The translations under genes and the position numbers were made by a program. This document shows, piece after piece, positions 1-10,800 of a DNA stretch of 64,000 nucleotides. A model generated the notes under the pieces. The model did no database searches and was not told where the DNA came from. It saw only the letters and a list, made by a program, of their open reading frames with translations. Numbering within the stretch: the stretch's first letter is position 1; each line of letters opens with the position of its first letter. Source of the stretch: Diabrotica undecimpunctata (taxonomy: Eukaryota > Arthropoda > Insecta > Coleoptera > Chrysomelidae); assembly GCF_040954645.1 (NCBI RefSeq), contig NC_092810.1, positions 74,240,660 to 74,304,659 on the forward strand, in the 5' to 3' direction.

Positions 1-718
1 GGCTAATGGAATAAATTCCAAATACATTCCAAAGAAATTTTTCGCAAAGGCATAAGATAAGCTAGCTGAGCAAATCTTCACTTCAACTACGCAACAGCTA
101 GCAAATTTCTCATATCAGGTTGACTTTCCTCTGCTACCCTCTTTGAGTACGAAAGGTTGGGAGATTTCTTTTCGGTAGCGAAAAACGCTTCAAAAACTTG
201 TAAGAAATTCCAAATAGATCAGTCTTACTTTAAACTCTACAAAGATTTTATCAACGAATATATCACACTAAAACATGGTAAAATCATTTCATTGGGCCTA
301 TGCACTTCACTAGGTCAGTATAAGTATTTCTTTTCGCACCACGCAATAGTCCGAGAGCATACTATGATAACGAAGTTAGTTTTCGATGGGTCTAGTAAAA
401 CATCTTTTAGGTTGTCTTTAAACGAAACCATCTTGAAAGGCTGTCAAGTCTAATCAGATCTATATGACATTCTAAGTCGATTCCGATCTTTTAGTCATGT
501 TTTAACAACAGACATCGAAAAGATCTATAGGCAAATCACAATCACTCCATTCCAGCGTTTTTTTTTAAAATATCCTGTGGAGGGAAAATTCAGATCAACA
601 CCTACATGCATCGAGTTATTATATATCCTGTGGAGGGAAAATTCAGATCAACACCTACATACATCGAGTTGCAAACTGTCATATATGCCACCAACAGTAC
701 TCATTTCCTTGCCACTAG
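1..718 (+). pseudogene. BEL/Pao retrotransposon pol, 5' part (reverse transcriptase N-terminus), decayed
   Basis: Broken translation in the plus frames gives BEL/Pao signatures in order: a pre-RT stretch with EQIFTSTTQQ near 75-110, then the RT start with FKLYKDFINEYITLKHGKI (about 228-284), FFSHHAIV and TKLVFDGSS (about 330-395), SLNETILKGCQV up to a stop at 451-453, then TTDIEKIYRQI (505-540). Further on, LWRENSDQHLHTY and ELQTVIYATN lie in different frames. BEL/Pao RTs copy a tRNA-primed genomic RNA in virus-like particles. At least one stop and two frame changes rule out function. The catalytic palm is cut off at about 718 by an opposing LINE; the integrase of probably the same copy resumes at about 2171. 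Family call is firm, copy identity inferred. Confidence 0.8.
571..670 (+). repeat. 47-bp tandem duplication inside BEL/Pao RT
   Basis: Positions 571-617 and 624-670 are the same 47-bp segment (tatcctgtggagggaaaatt...) with one mismatch, separated by 6 bp. The segment encodes part of the BEL/Pao RT, so this is a local duplication that arose after insertion. Confidence 0.9.
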
Positions 719-2170
719 ATCATCATCATCATCATTAGTGCTACAGCCCTATAAAAGAGCCTCGACCTCCCCAAGTCTATTATGCCAGTCAGTTCTATCC
801 ATTGCCAACTGTTGCCAGTTTGCTGCGCCTATTTGTCTACCATCCTCATCTACACCATTCCTCCATCTGAGTTTTGGTCTACCTATCCCTACTTCTACTT
901 CCCACAGGTTGTGACATAAGGATTCTTCTAGGAGGGTTGTTCTGCTGTGATCTTGCCAGATGTCCTGCCCGTCTTAGTCTTCCTATTTTTATAAAGGATA
1001 CTACGTCTTTACCACCAAATATATGTTTATATCTGTGATATATCTCGTAGTTGTACCTCCTTCTCCAAACACCATTTTCACAGATGCCACCAAATATTCT
1101 TCTCAGGATCCTTCGTTCAAATATAAGCAGGAGATTTTCATCTGCCTTGAAAATGGTCCATGTCTCCGACCCATATGTCAACACTGGTTATATAAGGTTT
1201 TGTATATGGTTATTTTTGTTTTTTGGCTTAAGTTTCTGCTTCTCATATGACTACTCAGTCCAAAATAGCATTTGTTTGCTAGGATTATTCTTTGCTTGAT
1301 TTATTCAGTCATGACGTTCTCCTTGGTGATCAGGGAGCCTAAGTATGTGAATTTGTCCACCACTTCAAAGATAGAATTATCAACCGTGAATTGGTGGCCG
1401 ATGTTTCTGGCTCTATTGTTGGGTGTTGATGCCATTATCTTAGTTTTATTTTCGTTTACTTGCAGGCCCATATTTTTTGAGGCGTTTGACAAGGTGGTAT
1501 ACATTTCTTCTAGCTTGCGTGTTGTGCGGGAAACTAGATCAACATCATCTGTATATGCCAAAATTTGGGATGATTTATTAAAAATGTTTTCTCTGCTGTC
1601 TATTTGGGCATCCCTGACTGCCTTTTCCAAAGCTATGTTGAAAAGGAGACACGCCAGCGCATCTCCCTGTCGCAGCCGAACATGCGTTTCAAATGCCTGT
1701 GATTGTCCACCCTGTATTTCGACTTTGCAAACAACTTTACGCATTGTAGCCTTAACCAATCTTATCAGTTTATCGGGGATGTGGAATTCATCCATGGCTT
1801 CATACAATTTATTTCTTAGGACACTATCATAGGCCGATTTAAAATCTACGAAAAGATGGTATGTGTCGATATTGAATTCATTGGTTTTTTCCAGTATTTG
1901 CCTTAGCATAAAGATCTGGTATGTTGTTGATCGACCAGGCCTAAAACCCCTTTGATATTCGCCAAGAAGCTCCTCTGAATATTCACTCAGGCGACCATAT
2001 AAAATACTCGAAAATATTTTGTATGCTGTATTAAGGAGGGTTATTCCCATATAGTTTCTACATTGTAATTCATCGCCCTTTTTGTGTAGCGGGCAAACGA
2101 TCCCAATACACCACTCTTCTGGGATTTGTTCCTCATTCCAGGCTCTCAGGAGCCCAAAAGGTGTTGTCAA
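719..2170 (-). mobile_element. RTE-type LINE, 5'-truncated, inserted antisense into BEL/Pao
   Basis: Minus strand 2170-1301 is an open RT segment starting near the fingers (IPEEWCIGIVCPLHKKGDE), with GITLLNTAYKIFS, GFRPGRSTTYQIFMLRQI, the motif A region FVDFKSAYDSV, LRQGDALACLLFN, and YTDD in place of the usual YADD. Out of frame, 1184-879 continues with YGSETWT, RRILRRIFGG and RRAGHLAR, and the reading then passes GRPKLRWRNGVDEDG. It ends in a CAT/ATG trinucleotide tail at 719-736. Short trinucleotide tails and lack of poly(A) are typical of RTE-clade elements. The endonuclease half is missing. Frameshifts around 1200-1300 make it dead. RTE assignment rests on tail and motifs only. Confidence 0.75.
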
Positions 2171-3260
2171 ATTTCAGGTTCAAATTTCGGCCATTAAACG
2201 GTCTGCGAGAGACAAAAACTCCCCTACGAAATTATGCCAACTATTTTCGAGTTCATGCCCAATCCAGTCAACAAATATTGTGAATTCGAAAAGGTGGGTG
2301 TAGATTATGGTGGTCCGTTTTTGATTAAATCTTCTGCTTTGAAAAAGCTTCTATGCTTAAGTCCTACCTAGCCATATTCGTCGGTATAACTACCAAAGCT
2401 GTTTTATATTGAACTTTTTACCTCTCTTTTGACCGAAAGTTTCATCTTGGCACTAAAAAGGTTTATTTCACGGCGAGGTAAACCCTCACACATCTATAGT
2501 GATCACACGACAAATTTTTCCGGTTTTGAAGAAATTGCACGAATTGTTTCAAAAAACTGAAAATTATAAATGCATTCACAACCATTTAGCTCAAAATGAA
2601 ATAATGTTCAAGTTCATCAATGAACCCCTTATTGGGGGCAATTAAGGTAAGCTGCTATGAAAGACACAAAATACCATCTCAAACGACGTGTATACGATGA
2701 AACCTCACCTAGGAAACCTTTTTTAAAATACTCATACAAATGAAAGCTATTTGTGCCCTATGAGACCCCTATATGCCATTTTAAGCAATCCGAACGACTA
2801 TCAATATGTTTTTTTATGCTTTCCCAGAAAAAATCATATTGAACATCCCTGAAAACAGATGAAAGTTTTGGCAACGCTGCACTCAAATTCATCAAGGTTT
2901 CTGGCAGCACTGGACTATAAACTACTTGAACAAAACCGACCAAAATGGATAAAATCATTTCCAGACATTCAGGTCAACTAACTAGTTCTTGTAAAAGAAG
3001 TTAATACACCTACTCTCAAATGGCCACTTGCTTCATTCCTCCTCCAAATAATCCCAGGATGAGATGGCAAAATTCGTCCTGTAAAACTTTAAACCCAAGA
3101 AGGTATATTCACTCGAAATTTTACCAGGGTATGTCAATTGTCGAAGTAGGCTTATCAAATCGCGTTGTAGTTATACCTCTTTTATTGTAGTTTGTATTTG
3201 CGTTGTTGCTTGTCGCTTCATTGGGTTCATAATTAAGATAAATAATAATTAGGGAGGGGA
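2171..3260 (+). pseudogene. BEL/Pao integrase and C-terminus, decayed
   Basis: Shifting plus frames give VGVDYGGPF (first catalytic Asp of the integrase core at 2303-2305), then LPKLFYIELFTSL, the region matching the second Asp (about 2490-2515), a degraded form of the HFGGLWEAAVKSTKYHLKR block (about 2630-2690), and NTPTLKWPLA plus DGKIRPVK (about 3005-3090), the usual C-terminal block before the 3' LTR. A purine-rich run at 3251-3260 (agggagggga) could be the polypurine tract, followed by a possible LTR start. Stops and frameshifts throughout. RNase H and most of the RT are absent between this part and 718, so the copy had an internal loss besides the LINE insertion. Confidence 0.7.
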
Positions 3261-4380
3261 CGATAACAATGTGGCCTTACTCCGTAAAAAACTTAATTCT
3301 TAGGTAAAAGAAATAACAAAAAGACTTAATCACGTTCAATTTATTCCACCACCAACGATCGGTTTCGCATATTATAATTTGCTATGCATCTTAGGTCAAC
3401 AGTACACGGTAAACTAAATGCTGAAATATAATAACCCGTATTAAGGTGCTGTCTGGTATAAAATATATAGCAATTAGGCCAGTATTATCTGTGCAATTTA
3501 TTAAATATGAATTTAAATTAATTTAATGAAAATTAAGTAAAAAAATCATTTAGTAAAAACTGAAATTAAAAATTATTGCTTAAATAAATTATTATTGCCG
3601 ATACAAGGATTATTATTAAAAGTTTAAGAAAACATACTTTAAAAATCCGTTACGGTAAACTGGTGACTGGTGATCATCGGTTTTACTGCAACTATTTAAC
3701 GAGTAAAGGGATAGTTCTTGTGGGAAAAATTGATATTAACAACTAGGATAGGAACGTAGGTATTAATGTAAATTGTTTGGTAATACCTACATTCCCATCC
3801 TGGTTGTTATAATCGAAGTCGAGTGCGGTGTGGTCACAGAGTTTACATCACTAATCATCCACGTTAATCTTCATCATCTTCATTATTTTTTTTTTAAATC
3901 AGACTGTTGAATTGATATATTACTAACTAAAAACTGTATACCTTTATCTTTTTCTTCCAGTGCCTATCCATTATCTAATGTTGGCAACCATTCTGGCAAT
4001 GATAATTATTTTATTTGTTACTGCTCGGAACAGTCCCGTAACAGATGTTACAAACCAGATTGTTAAGTTCTTTAGCAAGGATATTTTTCTTTTGTCGGCG
4101 TCTTTTTTACTCTGATATTTCCCTTGCAGAATTCATTTTAATAATTTTTATTTGGGGATATTTGTCATTGTTTCTCAAATATTCCAATTTTTCTACGTTA
4201 CACTGAATACATTTATTTTCTTTATATTGTTTTTGGAAAACTCTTAATATTTGATATTTTGTTCATCCTTTAAAATTTTGAAAATTCACACCATAAATAT
4301 TTCCAGCCTCTTTATTGTTGCCCCAGTCAAGGTTCAACACTCTGTTCCACACAACAAAATTGAGAATATGTCATCAACCA
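3261..4380. other. Non-coding: possible BEL/Pao 3' LTR remnant and LINE tail scrap
   Basis: No credible gene. The first few hundred bases after the purine tract at 3251-3260 may be the BEL/Pao 3' LTR, but no second LTR is in view to confirm it. A 28-bp hairpin lies at 3738-3808. On the minus strand at about 3940-4100 a short reading resembles the extreme 3' end of a LINE, but it is too short to classify. Confidence 0.3.
3738..3808. repeat. Hairpin, 28-bp arms, 15-bp loop
   Basis: 3738-3765 (aacaactaggataggaacgt...) is the reverse complement of 3781-3808 with three mismatches. All three differences are transitions that would leave G-U pairs in one RNA orientation. No ORF or tail is attached. 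It could be the end of a small inverted-repeat element. Confidence 0.75.
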
Positions 4381-4583
<203 letters not shown>

Positions 4584-4704
4584 CGGAAAGATTTCCGCGG
4601 TTAGTACAATTAAACTTAGAGCTAAGATTAATATTATTATAAAAATTAATATTAAACTCACCAGTCTTCCGGGTTGAACCGCGTCGATATCCATTTTGCC
4701 GAGC

Positions 4705-4734
4705 TTTCGACATCCTCTCTGATGTCTTCTTCAG
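4705..4734 (-). ncRNA. Hammerhead-ribozyme-like core, PLE-A left arm
   Basis: On the minus strand: CTGAAGA, a 6-bp helix (GACATC/GATGTC) with a short loop, then GAAA. These are the two conserved core strands flanking helix II of hammerhead ribozymes, which are known from PLE terminal regions. Helices I and III and the cleavage site were not verified. Confidence 0.5.
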
Positions 4735-5061
4735 GGCTTCCGAGGTCTCAGTCTCCCGAGCCCCCAGACACTACTACACTCACTAGTCACTTCTAGTTCA
4801 CTCACTAGTTCACTACTACGACTGGGACCAGGGGACGGTTCATTTATACCGTCGATGGTGACGTGGCCTAGGTGGGGGTTAGGGTGGAGATTGGCGCGAG
4901 AGTTGGCGCGAACATAACCCCCACCTAGGCCACGTCACCATCGACGGTATAAATGAACCGTCCCCTGGTCCCAGTCGTAGTAGTGAACTAGTGAGTGAAC
5001 TAGAAGTGACTAGTGAGTGTAGTAGTGTCTGGGGGCTCGGGAGACTGAGACCTCGGAAGCC

Positions 5062-5091
5062 CTGAAGAAGACATCAGAGAGGATGTCGAAA
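5062..5091 (+). ncRNA. Hammerhead-ribozyme-like core, PLE-A right arm
   Basis: Mirror copy of the left-arm motif: CTGAAGA at 5062-5068, helix II GACATC/GATGTC (5070-5087), GAAA at 5088-5091. The core C3 and G8 positions are both present. Activity is untested. Confidence 0.5.
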
Positions 5092-5181
5092 GCTCGGCAA
5101 AATGGATATCGACGCGGTTCAACCCGGAAGACTGGTGAGTTTAATATTAATTTTTATAATAATATTAATCTTAGCTCTAAG

Positions 5182-5185
<4 letters not shown>

Positions 5186-5252
<67 letters not shown>
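5186..5252. repeat. (TA)n tract, right flank of PLE-A
   Basis: Uninterrupted TA dinucleotides, beginning where the right PLE-A arm ends. Confidence 0.97.
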
Positions 5253-5256
<4 letters not shown>

Positions 5257-5339
5257 ATTTGTATTGCATAGTGTGATGTGTAAATACATTGTAAAAATAC
5301 TTTAGTAGTTAGTTTGGCTTTTGGCTTATTAACAAAAGT

Positions 5340-5500
5340 CGCTTATTCTATCAAAAAAACTGCGGTTCCTCGGACTGGTACCAATCTGACAGATTTTTTT
5401 TAATGTGGTCATTCCTTGCAGTATTCGAGTCCGTGATCCTTGAAATTTTTGCATTCAGCAAATTAATATTCTAATCACTGTGCCATTCAACCATTATTGT
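5340..5500 (-). mobile_element. tRNA-derived SINE
   Basis: On the minus strand, tggcacagtgattag (complement of 5471-5485) fits the RNA polymerase III A box and ggactcgaatac (complement of 5421-5432) fits the B box, at tRNA-like spacing of about 40 bp. The head lies near 5495 and the tail runs toward 5340. Ends and target duplication are not defined. It could be a SINE or a decayed tRNA pseudogene; the sequence beyond the B box favours a SINE. Confidence 0.6.
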
Positions 5501-6825
5501 TAAATCGTAATAACCGATTTAATAAAGATGATGGTAATAACAAAAAATAATAACGGACATTGTTACAGAATTTGCAATTGACGAAAGAGCAGAAATTAAA
5601 CATAGATCAGGTAAGTAGAAATCATTTTAAAATCTAAAAGTTGTTTTTTGTCTTGCTACTATAAGATTTTTTTGGTCAAAAGAATATTAGTATCAAAACA
5701 ACACCCCAACTATTATAATAAAATATTAAAATAATCGAAACCCAGATTGTTTGGTTTTAAATATTAGTAGGCATATTTTGAATTTAAAAATCGACGTTAT
5801 AATATCACAAGCTATTGTACTAGTTATTGCAGTAATACTGGTAGCCATAATAGAGTATTAATATAGCAGATCTAAAATCAATATTTTTTCTTTTTTTCCA
5901 ACGACACTACATCATAAAAATTGAGCCTTGGTCTCCTAAAACTTATAAATGTCTTGACGTTTATTCCTTAATATCGTACATTTCGAGGCCTCACAAACAG
6001 ATTTTTATAAATATTTTTAGAAGAATAAACAGTCGCAGACAGAAAATTAAACTTAAAAAATCTAAAAAGTCCAGATATATAAAGCAATTGCAGGCAGAAT
6101 TAAATAAAGAATTCATAGAATAGAGAGAGGTAACAATAAAAAGAGAATGAAATAAGATTAAGAGGTTAACCTGGAAACAGCTAAAAACGTGATTACGAAT
6201 TAAAAACTATCAAAGAAAAGATGTGGTTGGTTGAAGAATGTACCACGTAAAAGAAGTGGACACAAAAAATTTGAATAAAAATTAAGAACGGCAGACAAAA
6301 TATGCGGAAGAAAGAAGCGGAGATATGAAAATTACCAAATACTAAAAGTAGAGGAAGATTTCAATCAGGGTAATATTACATAAATGTCTGAAACAATTTA
6401 GAGAGTGATATAAACCACGCACCAATCGGTGTATAAATAGTAAAGTGAAAATTATAAGTGTAAAATAAGCATAAAAGGAGGGTGCCACTTTAAGATTTGC
6501 TAACAGAGCAAATACAAAGAAACCTATCCCATGCAATAGCGAATCTGGAGACAAAAGATAAGAACCAAGACTACGAAACAGGCGAAATTCTAGGAGAAGG
6601 GAAAAAGCAGTTATAGGCTCAACCCACAAGAACTGAGATAAGCTCAGTTGTAAAAAGTAAAGACCCATCTATTACCAACTCTTTTTAGAGGAAAATAATA
6701 AAACAATACAGAAATTATGCTGTAAATCACATGCTATATAAGCGAAATCTACCGTCAGATAAATTAAAATCGTATAAAATACAAAAAACATAAAGACTAG
6801 AATTGACAATAAATGAACATAGCCT

Positions 6826-6826
<1 letters not shown>
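5501..6826. other. No recognisable gene
   Basis: AT-rich sequence with stops in all frames. The minus-strand frame at 6342-6668 is open but its translation is a low-complexity hydrophobic run without family features. The purine-rich plus strand from 6030 to 6700 hints at an old retroelement, with no motif I can name. Confidence 0.4.

Positions 6827-6865
<39 letters not shown>
6827..6865. repeat. (TA)n tract at PLE-B 3' end
   Basis: About 38 bp of TA repeats directly against the 3' terminal repeat of PLE-B (minus strand). Confidence 0.97.
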
Positions 6866-6867
<2 letters not shown>

Positions 6868-6868
<1 letters not shown>

Positions 6869-7033
6869 GTATTCAACTAGTGAATTTAGAGGTTTAATCG
6901 GTCATTTAGGTTGGCAAATAAAAAAAAAGTCAACTACTTTATAAGTTTATCGAAGATGTTTCGCTTTGTATTTCTAAAGCTTCATCAGTTCTCTAAAATA
7001 TAACAGATGACATAGAGTTTATAAGAAATACAG
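6868..7033 (-). repeat. PLE-B 3' pseudo-LTR
   Basis: Starts gtattcaactagtgaattta in plus orientation and matches 9006-9171 along its length with scattered substitutions. It contains the intact hammerhead-like core. Confidence 0.9.
6958..6988 (-). ncRNA. Hammerhead-ribozyme-like core, PLE-B 3' repeat
   Basis: Minus strand: CTGATGA (complement of 6982-6988), helix II GCTTT/AAAGC with a short loop, then GAAAC (complement of 6958-6962). This is the closest match to the textbook CUGAUGA...GAAA core in the window. In the 5' repeat the same place reads CTTATGA, changing the invariant G5. Confidence 0.6.
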
Positions 7034-7054
7034 ACAAAAAGAAATAAAATGATC

Positions 7055-8641
7055 TTAGCTTTTAGAGAAAAGATATCTGTTGATGATGGATATGGGGTAA
7101 GAGTTATCAATGAGAATGGATTTGAGTAAATCCAAAGATTCCCTCTTGTACCGCGTATGGGTCAACGTGTGTACTCTAAAGCTTAGAGCTTGTACAAGGT
7201 TATGTTTGTATCTTATTGGGTGTGTAGAGTGGTAATTTAAGAACCGGTTGCTCGCCATGGCTTTCCTGTACCACGTAGTGCCCAATGTGTTACTATGTGT
7301 GCGTATGATTCGCATATCCAAAAACGGTATGCTGTTATCAACCTCTAGTTCACATGTAAATTGAAGGTGAGGGTCAACGCTATTGAAGACTGATAAGGTG
7401 CTTAAAATCTTATCAGGTGGTGTTGCTAGGATCAAGTTGTCGACATAACGCTTTACAAAGGGAACCCGGAAATCTAACTTACTGATACTCTCATTGATAA
7501 GGTCGTCGAGTACGAAATTAACTAGAATGGGGGAAATGGACGATCCCATGGGAGTTCCAAAGATTTAACGATAATATTTGTCATTAAATATTAGATAATT
7601 GGTGACAAACGTCAGTTTTAATAACTCCGAGAATGTTTCCCATGATACTGGACTGTGTGGTTGGATTTCATTCCAATGGTTCCGGAGTGACGTGACGACG
7701 CTAGAGAGTGGGAGATTAGAAAACAGTGATACTACGTCGAAGGTTACGTTACCTCTTGGTAACTGATAATTATTGATAAATTCACTGAACTGGAAAGAGT
7801 CTACTATGTTGAAATCGTTCTTATAGTTGTATGCTTGTGAAATAATGTCCGTTAGGAATTGAGCTACATTAGTGTTAGAAGCGTTTATTGACGATAGTAT
7901 AGGACGCATACTCAGTTGGGGCTTATGGATTTTAGGAAGACAATAGAACCTAGGGGCATTACCATTATAGTTATGGAAGGATTTGGCTGGTTCATCATCG
8001 ATGATTTTTTTGTTTTTTAGTTCAGTGATGAATTTATTTATTTTATTTGTGTAAGTTGAGGTGGGATTGCGGAGAAGTGGCTGATAATATTTATTATCAT
8101 CTAGAAGTTGTTGGCTCAGGTTTGAGTACTGCTCTCTCATTATTAGTACTGTTGCATTGCCTTTGTCGCTGGTTAATACCATCAGGTCAGGGTGTTCTTT
8201 AAGGAATGTGGACGTTTGCCTATATACATCATTTGTATCCGAGCTGGCATAGGGTTTATGTGAAAAGTTGGTGAGAATATTATTAGCAGATGATCTTAAT
8301 TCAAGGAGTTCATTGGCTTCCGAATATGAAAGTATGTTTTCTATGTCAGCTACGAAATTGCATAAAATATAATCATTAAGCGAGGGTTGTAATCCGAACT
8401 TAGGTCCGATTGATAGAAGTTTTAAGATATTTCTAGGGATTTGGATGTTTGTGAGATTTTTAATCCATTTATCGTGAAATGGTAGACGACTGAAAGGAGT
8501 GGACCCTAGATTATTTAATTTTGTTTGGAGGTGAGATAAAGAATTGTTTAGAAAGAACGTATATTTTTTGAGAAGAGAAGTTTCATATTTAGCCAAAATG
8601 TTGGAAGGTAGGAGAGGTTCAGTTGGATGAATATGTTTCAC
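7055..8641 (-). pseudogene. PLE-B reverse transcriptase, one internal stop
   Basis: One minus-strand frame (8641 to 7055) interrupted only by a stop at 7565-7567. Visible features in order: LTSDKGNATVLIM (PLE N-terminal block), RFYCLPKIHKP, motif A FDVVSLFSNLP, MGSSISPILVNFVLDDL (motif B) just after the stop, then YVDN (complement of 7437-7448) where PLE RTs have YVDD, and FLDMRI with FLNYHSTHP in the thumb region. The reading ends at LFSKS; no linker or GIY-YIG domain follows. RT of this group primes from nicked DNA at the target. The stop and the Asp-to-Asn change at the metal-binding motif make it inactive as written. Confidence 0.9.
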
Positions 8642-8991
8642 ATTTGTCGATGAATGAATGCTATCTCGAAATGTACCGAGGAAATGTGGAAGTTCAATAA
8701 TCGTGCTCTTACCTGTGTGTTGATGGCATCCACTCTTCTTTTTAATTTGTTAGATAGTATTCCCATGGTGGACTGCATGAGGTGGTCGGTGCGATCATTT
8801 AAGAACCTTGGGTATCTCTTCGTCTTTCTACATTGAATCAGGAAGGTCTTTTTTGCTTCAGTTCTCGCCAGTTTTTCATTAAGTTTGCTCCATCTCTTGA
8901 GTAGTAAGGTACAGTTTCCGCCATATTTTTGTTTGATGGTCACGAAAAAACCCTTTGTATAAGTGGACATTGTAAAGACTACGATCGTCAA
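8638..8991 (-). pseudogene. PLE-B N-terminal ORF segment
   Basis: A 117-residue basic segment (RWSKLNEKLARTEAKKTFL) overlapping the RT frame by 4 bp in another frame. PLE proteins normally have an N-terminal extension in the same ORF, so this is most simply the start of the RT polyprotein displaced by a frameshift near 8640. The first Met candidates lie just inside the 5' pseudo-LTR junction. Confidence 0.7.
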
Positions 8992-9005
8992 TTTATATTT
9001 CTAAA

Positions 9006-9171
9006 GTATTCAACTAGTGAATTCAGAGGTTTAATCGGTCATTCAGGTTGGCAAATAAAAAAAGAAGTCAACTACTTCATTAGTTTATCGAAGACGTTTC
9101 GCTTTATATTTCTAAAGCTTCATAAGTTCACTAAAATATAACAGATGACATAGAGTTTATAAGAAATACAG
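9006..9171 (-). repeat. PLE-B 5' pseudo-LTR
   Basis: Direct repeat of 6868-7033. Its hammerhead-like core is damaged (CTTATGA), unlike the 3' copy. Confidence 0.9.
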
Positions 9172-9214
9172 ATGTTTATAGTTCATAACTTACAACTTTC
9201 ATAACTTACAACTT

Positions 9215-9217
<3 letters not shown>

Positions 9218-9272
<55 letters not shown>
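9218..9272. repeat. (TA)n tract between PLE-B and LINE-2
   Basis: Alternating TA of about 55 bp. It borders PLE-B on the left and the C-terminal end of a minus-strand LINE on the right, so it may also have been that LINE's tail. Confidence 0.95.
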
Positions 9273-9274
<2 letters not shown>

Positions 9275-10800
9275 GCCATCGTTTTCTGTCCATCCATTCG
9301 TCTTCTTTGATGGCTATCTCTCATTATCTACCGTACATTTTCTTCCCAGGCAACTGAAGGCCTTCATCTTTTTCGTTGTGGTATGTAATTTAAATCTTTC
9401 TTTGGCATCTATTTTCATTCATTCGCTTTACGGGACCATACCACACTAGTCTTATTTCAATTCTGTCTACACTGAAATATACAGTATTTGTCCCCCTTCT
9501 AATATCTTCATTCCTGATATGATCGTTTTTGGATACACCACACGCTCTTCTTAGAAAATCCTTTTCTACTTATATTCTTTTTCTATCTTTCATTCTGCCC
9601 CATAAGTCATAATAGGCTCTACCAAGGTTCGATAGATTGTCAATTTCGTTTCTTGTCTAAAATATCTTCAGACCATAGTAAAAAGTTTAGAATATTTACC
9701 GCTTTTTTCCCTGCTGTGTTCTGATTTCGATGTCTCTTTTGGTAGTGCCTTCTTTAGATATTATAGATCCGAGAAATTTATATTCGTTGCATGTTATTGT
9801 GTTTTTAATTTCTAACTCTGTATCTTCTTTATCATCTCCTATTTTAAGATACTCTGTCTTTGACATTTTTATATTGAGGCCCCATTTTTCATGTTCTTTC
9901 TTTGATTTTCTAAATATGTAGTCCATGTCTTCCTCATCATTCGCTACGATTACCTGATCATCTGCGAAAAATAAAGTTGTTGGACATTTACCACCGCCTA
10001 TGTCTATTCCCATTCCGGATACTTGTTTCCTACACCGCTCTAGCGATAATTGAATGTATATTTTAAATAAGGTCGGAGATAGACAACATCCTTGTTTAAA
10101 CCCCGTTGTTATTGGAAATGATTCAGATATAAAGTTTCCTTCTTTCACGACACTTCTTGCATTATCGTAAATATTTGCGATAGCATCCACATACTCTCTA
10201 CTGAGACCTACTTTCGTCAATGTTTGAAACAGTTTTTTCAAAGGTACCGTATCGTGTGCCTTCTCTAAATCTACAACCAATATGTGAGTAGATAGATTTC
10301 TTGCCTTCCGTTTTTCGATTATCTGCTGCAGAACGAATATACGATCAGTGCACGATCTTCCTGCACGAAATCCATTTTGTTCTTCTATGTCTTCGTATTC
10401 TGATTACATTCTTTCTTTTATTATTCGACAGTACAACCTCCCGACTGAGTTGATAACAGTTATTCCCCTATAATTAGAGCATTTGCGTTTATTCCCTTTC
10501 TTGAATATTGAGCTAATATATCCAACATTCTAATCATCATGGATATTTTGTCCTTTTAAGCATGTGTTAAATAGTTGAACCAACATCTCGTGTAATATTT
10601 TTGAACCATACTTTACCAACTCAACTGGGATGTCTCCAGGTCCTGCTGCTTTACCGTTTTTTGGTATTTTGAGGGCATCGCTTAATTTTCCGGTTGTTAT
10701 CTCAATTATTTGTGTATGTTCGGATATTTCTTCCATTTCGATCTCTTGGAATTTGCATATATCCTCTGTCAGTAAGATCTCAGAATAGTGTTTATGTTAG
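9273..10800 (-). pseudogene. LINE-2, 3' half: reverse transcriptase and C-terminus
   Basis: Minus strand, several frames. From 10780 downward: KNGKAAGPGDIPVELVKYG (10736-10530), NGFRAGRSCTDRIF (about 10370-10330), then 10280-9696 with VVDLEKAHDTVP (motif A), FKQGCCLSPTLF (motif B) and FADD (complement of 9957-9968), then YKFLGSIIS. Weaker matches to the C-terminal zinc-knuckle-like tail run to DRKRWR at about 9275. The 5' half continues at 12399-13700 beyond a nested LINE. Stops at 10405-10530 and below 9696 inactivate it. RTE-like by motif order; clade not certain. Confidence 0.75.

Larger units (their letters stand above)
6866..9217 (-). mobile_element. PLE-B: Penelope-like element with direct terminal repeats, no endonuclease
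   Basis: Minus-strand element of about 2.35 kb. It has direct repeats of about 166 bp (6868-7033 and 9006-9171), an N-terminal ORF (8991-8638), the RT (8641-7055), and a 3' terminal repeat only about 20 bp after the coding end. PLEs commonly carry such pseudo-LTRs through partial tandem copying. The coding part stops soon after the RT thumb region, so the C-terminal GIY-YIG domain seen in PLE-C, D and E is absent. Only three coding lesions are visible (a frameshift near 8640, a stop at 7565-7567 and an altered YVDD), so the copy is fairly young. (TA)n flanks both ends. Confidence 0.85.

Noticed and set aside
1272..1832. 186-residue plus-strand ORF
   Set aside because: Antisense of the LINE RT at 1301-2170.
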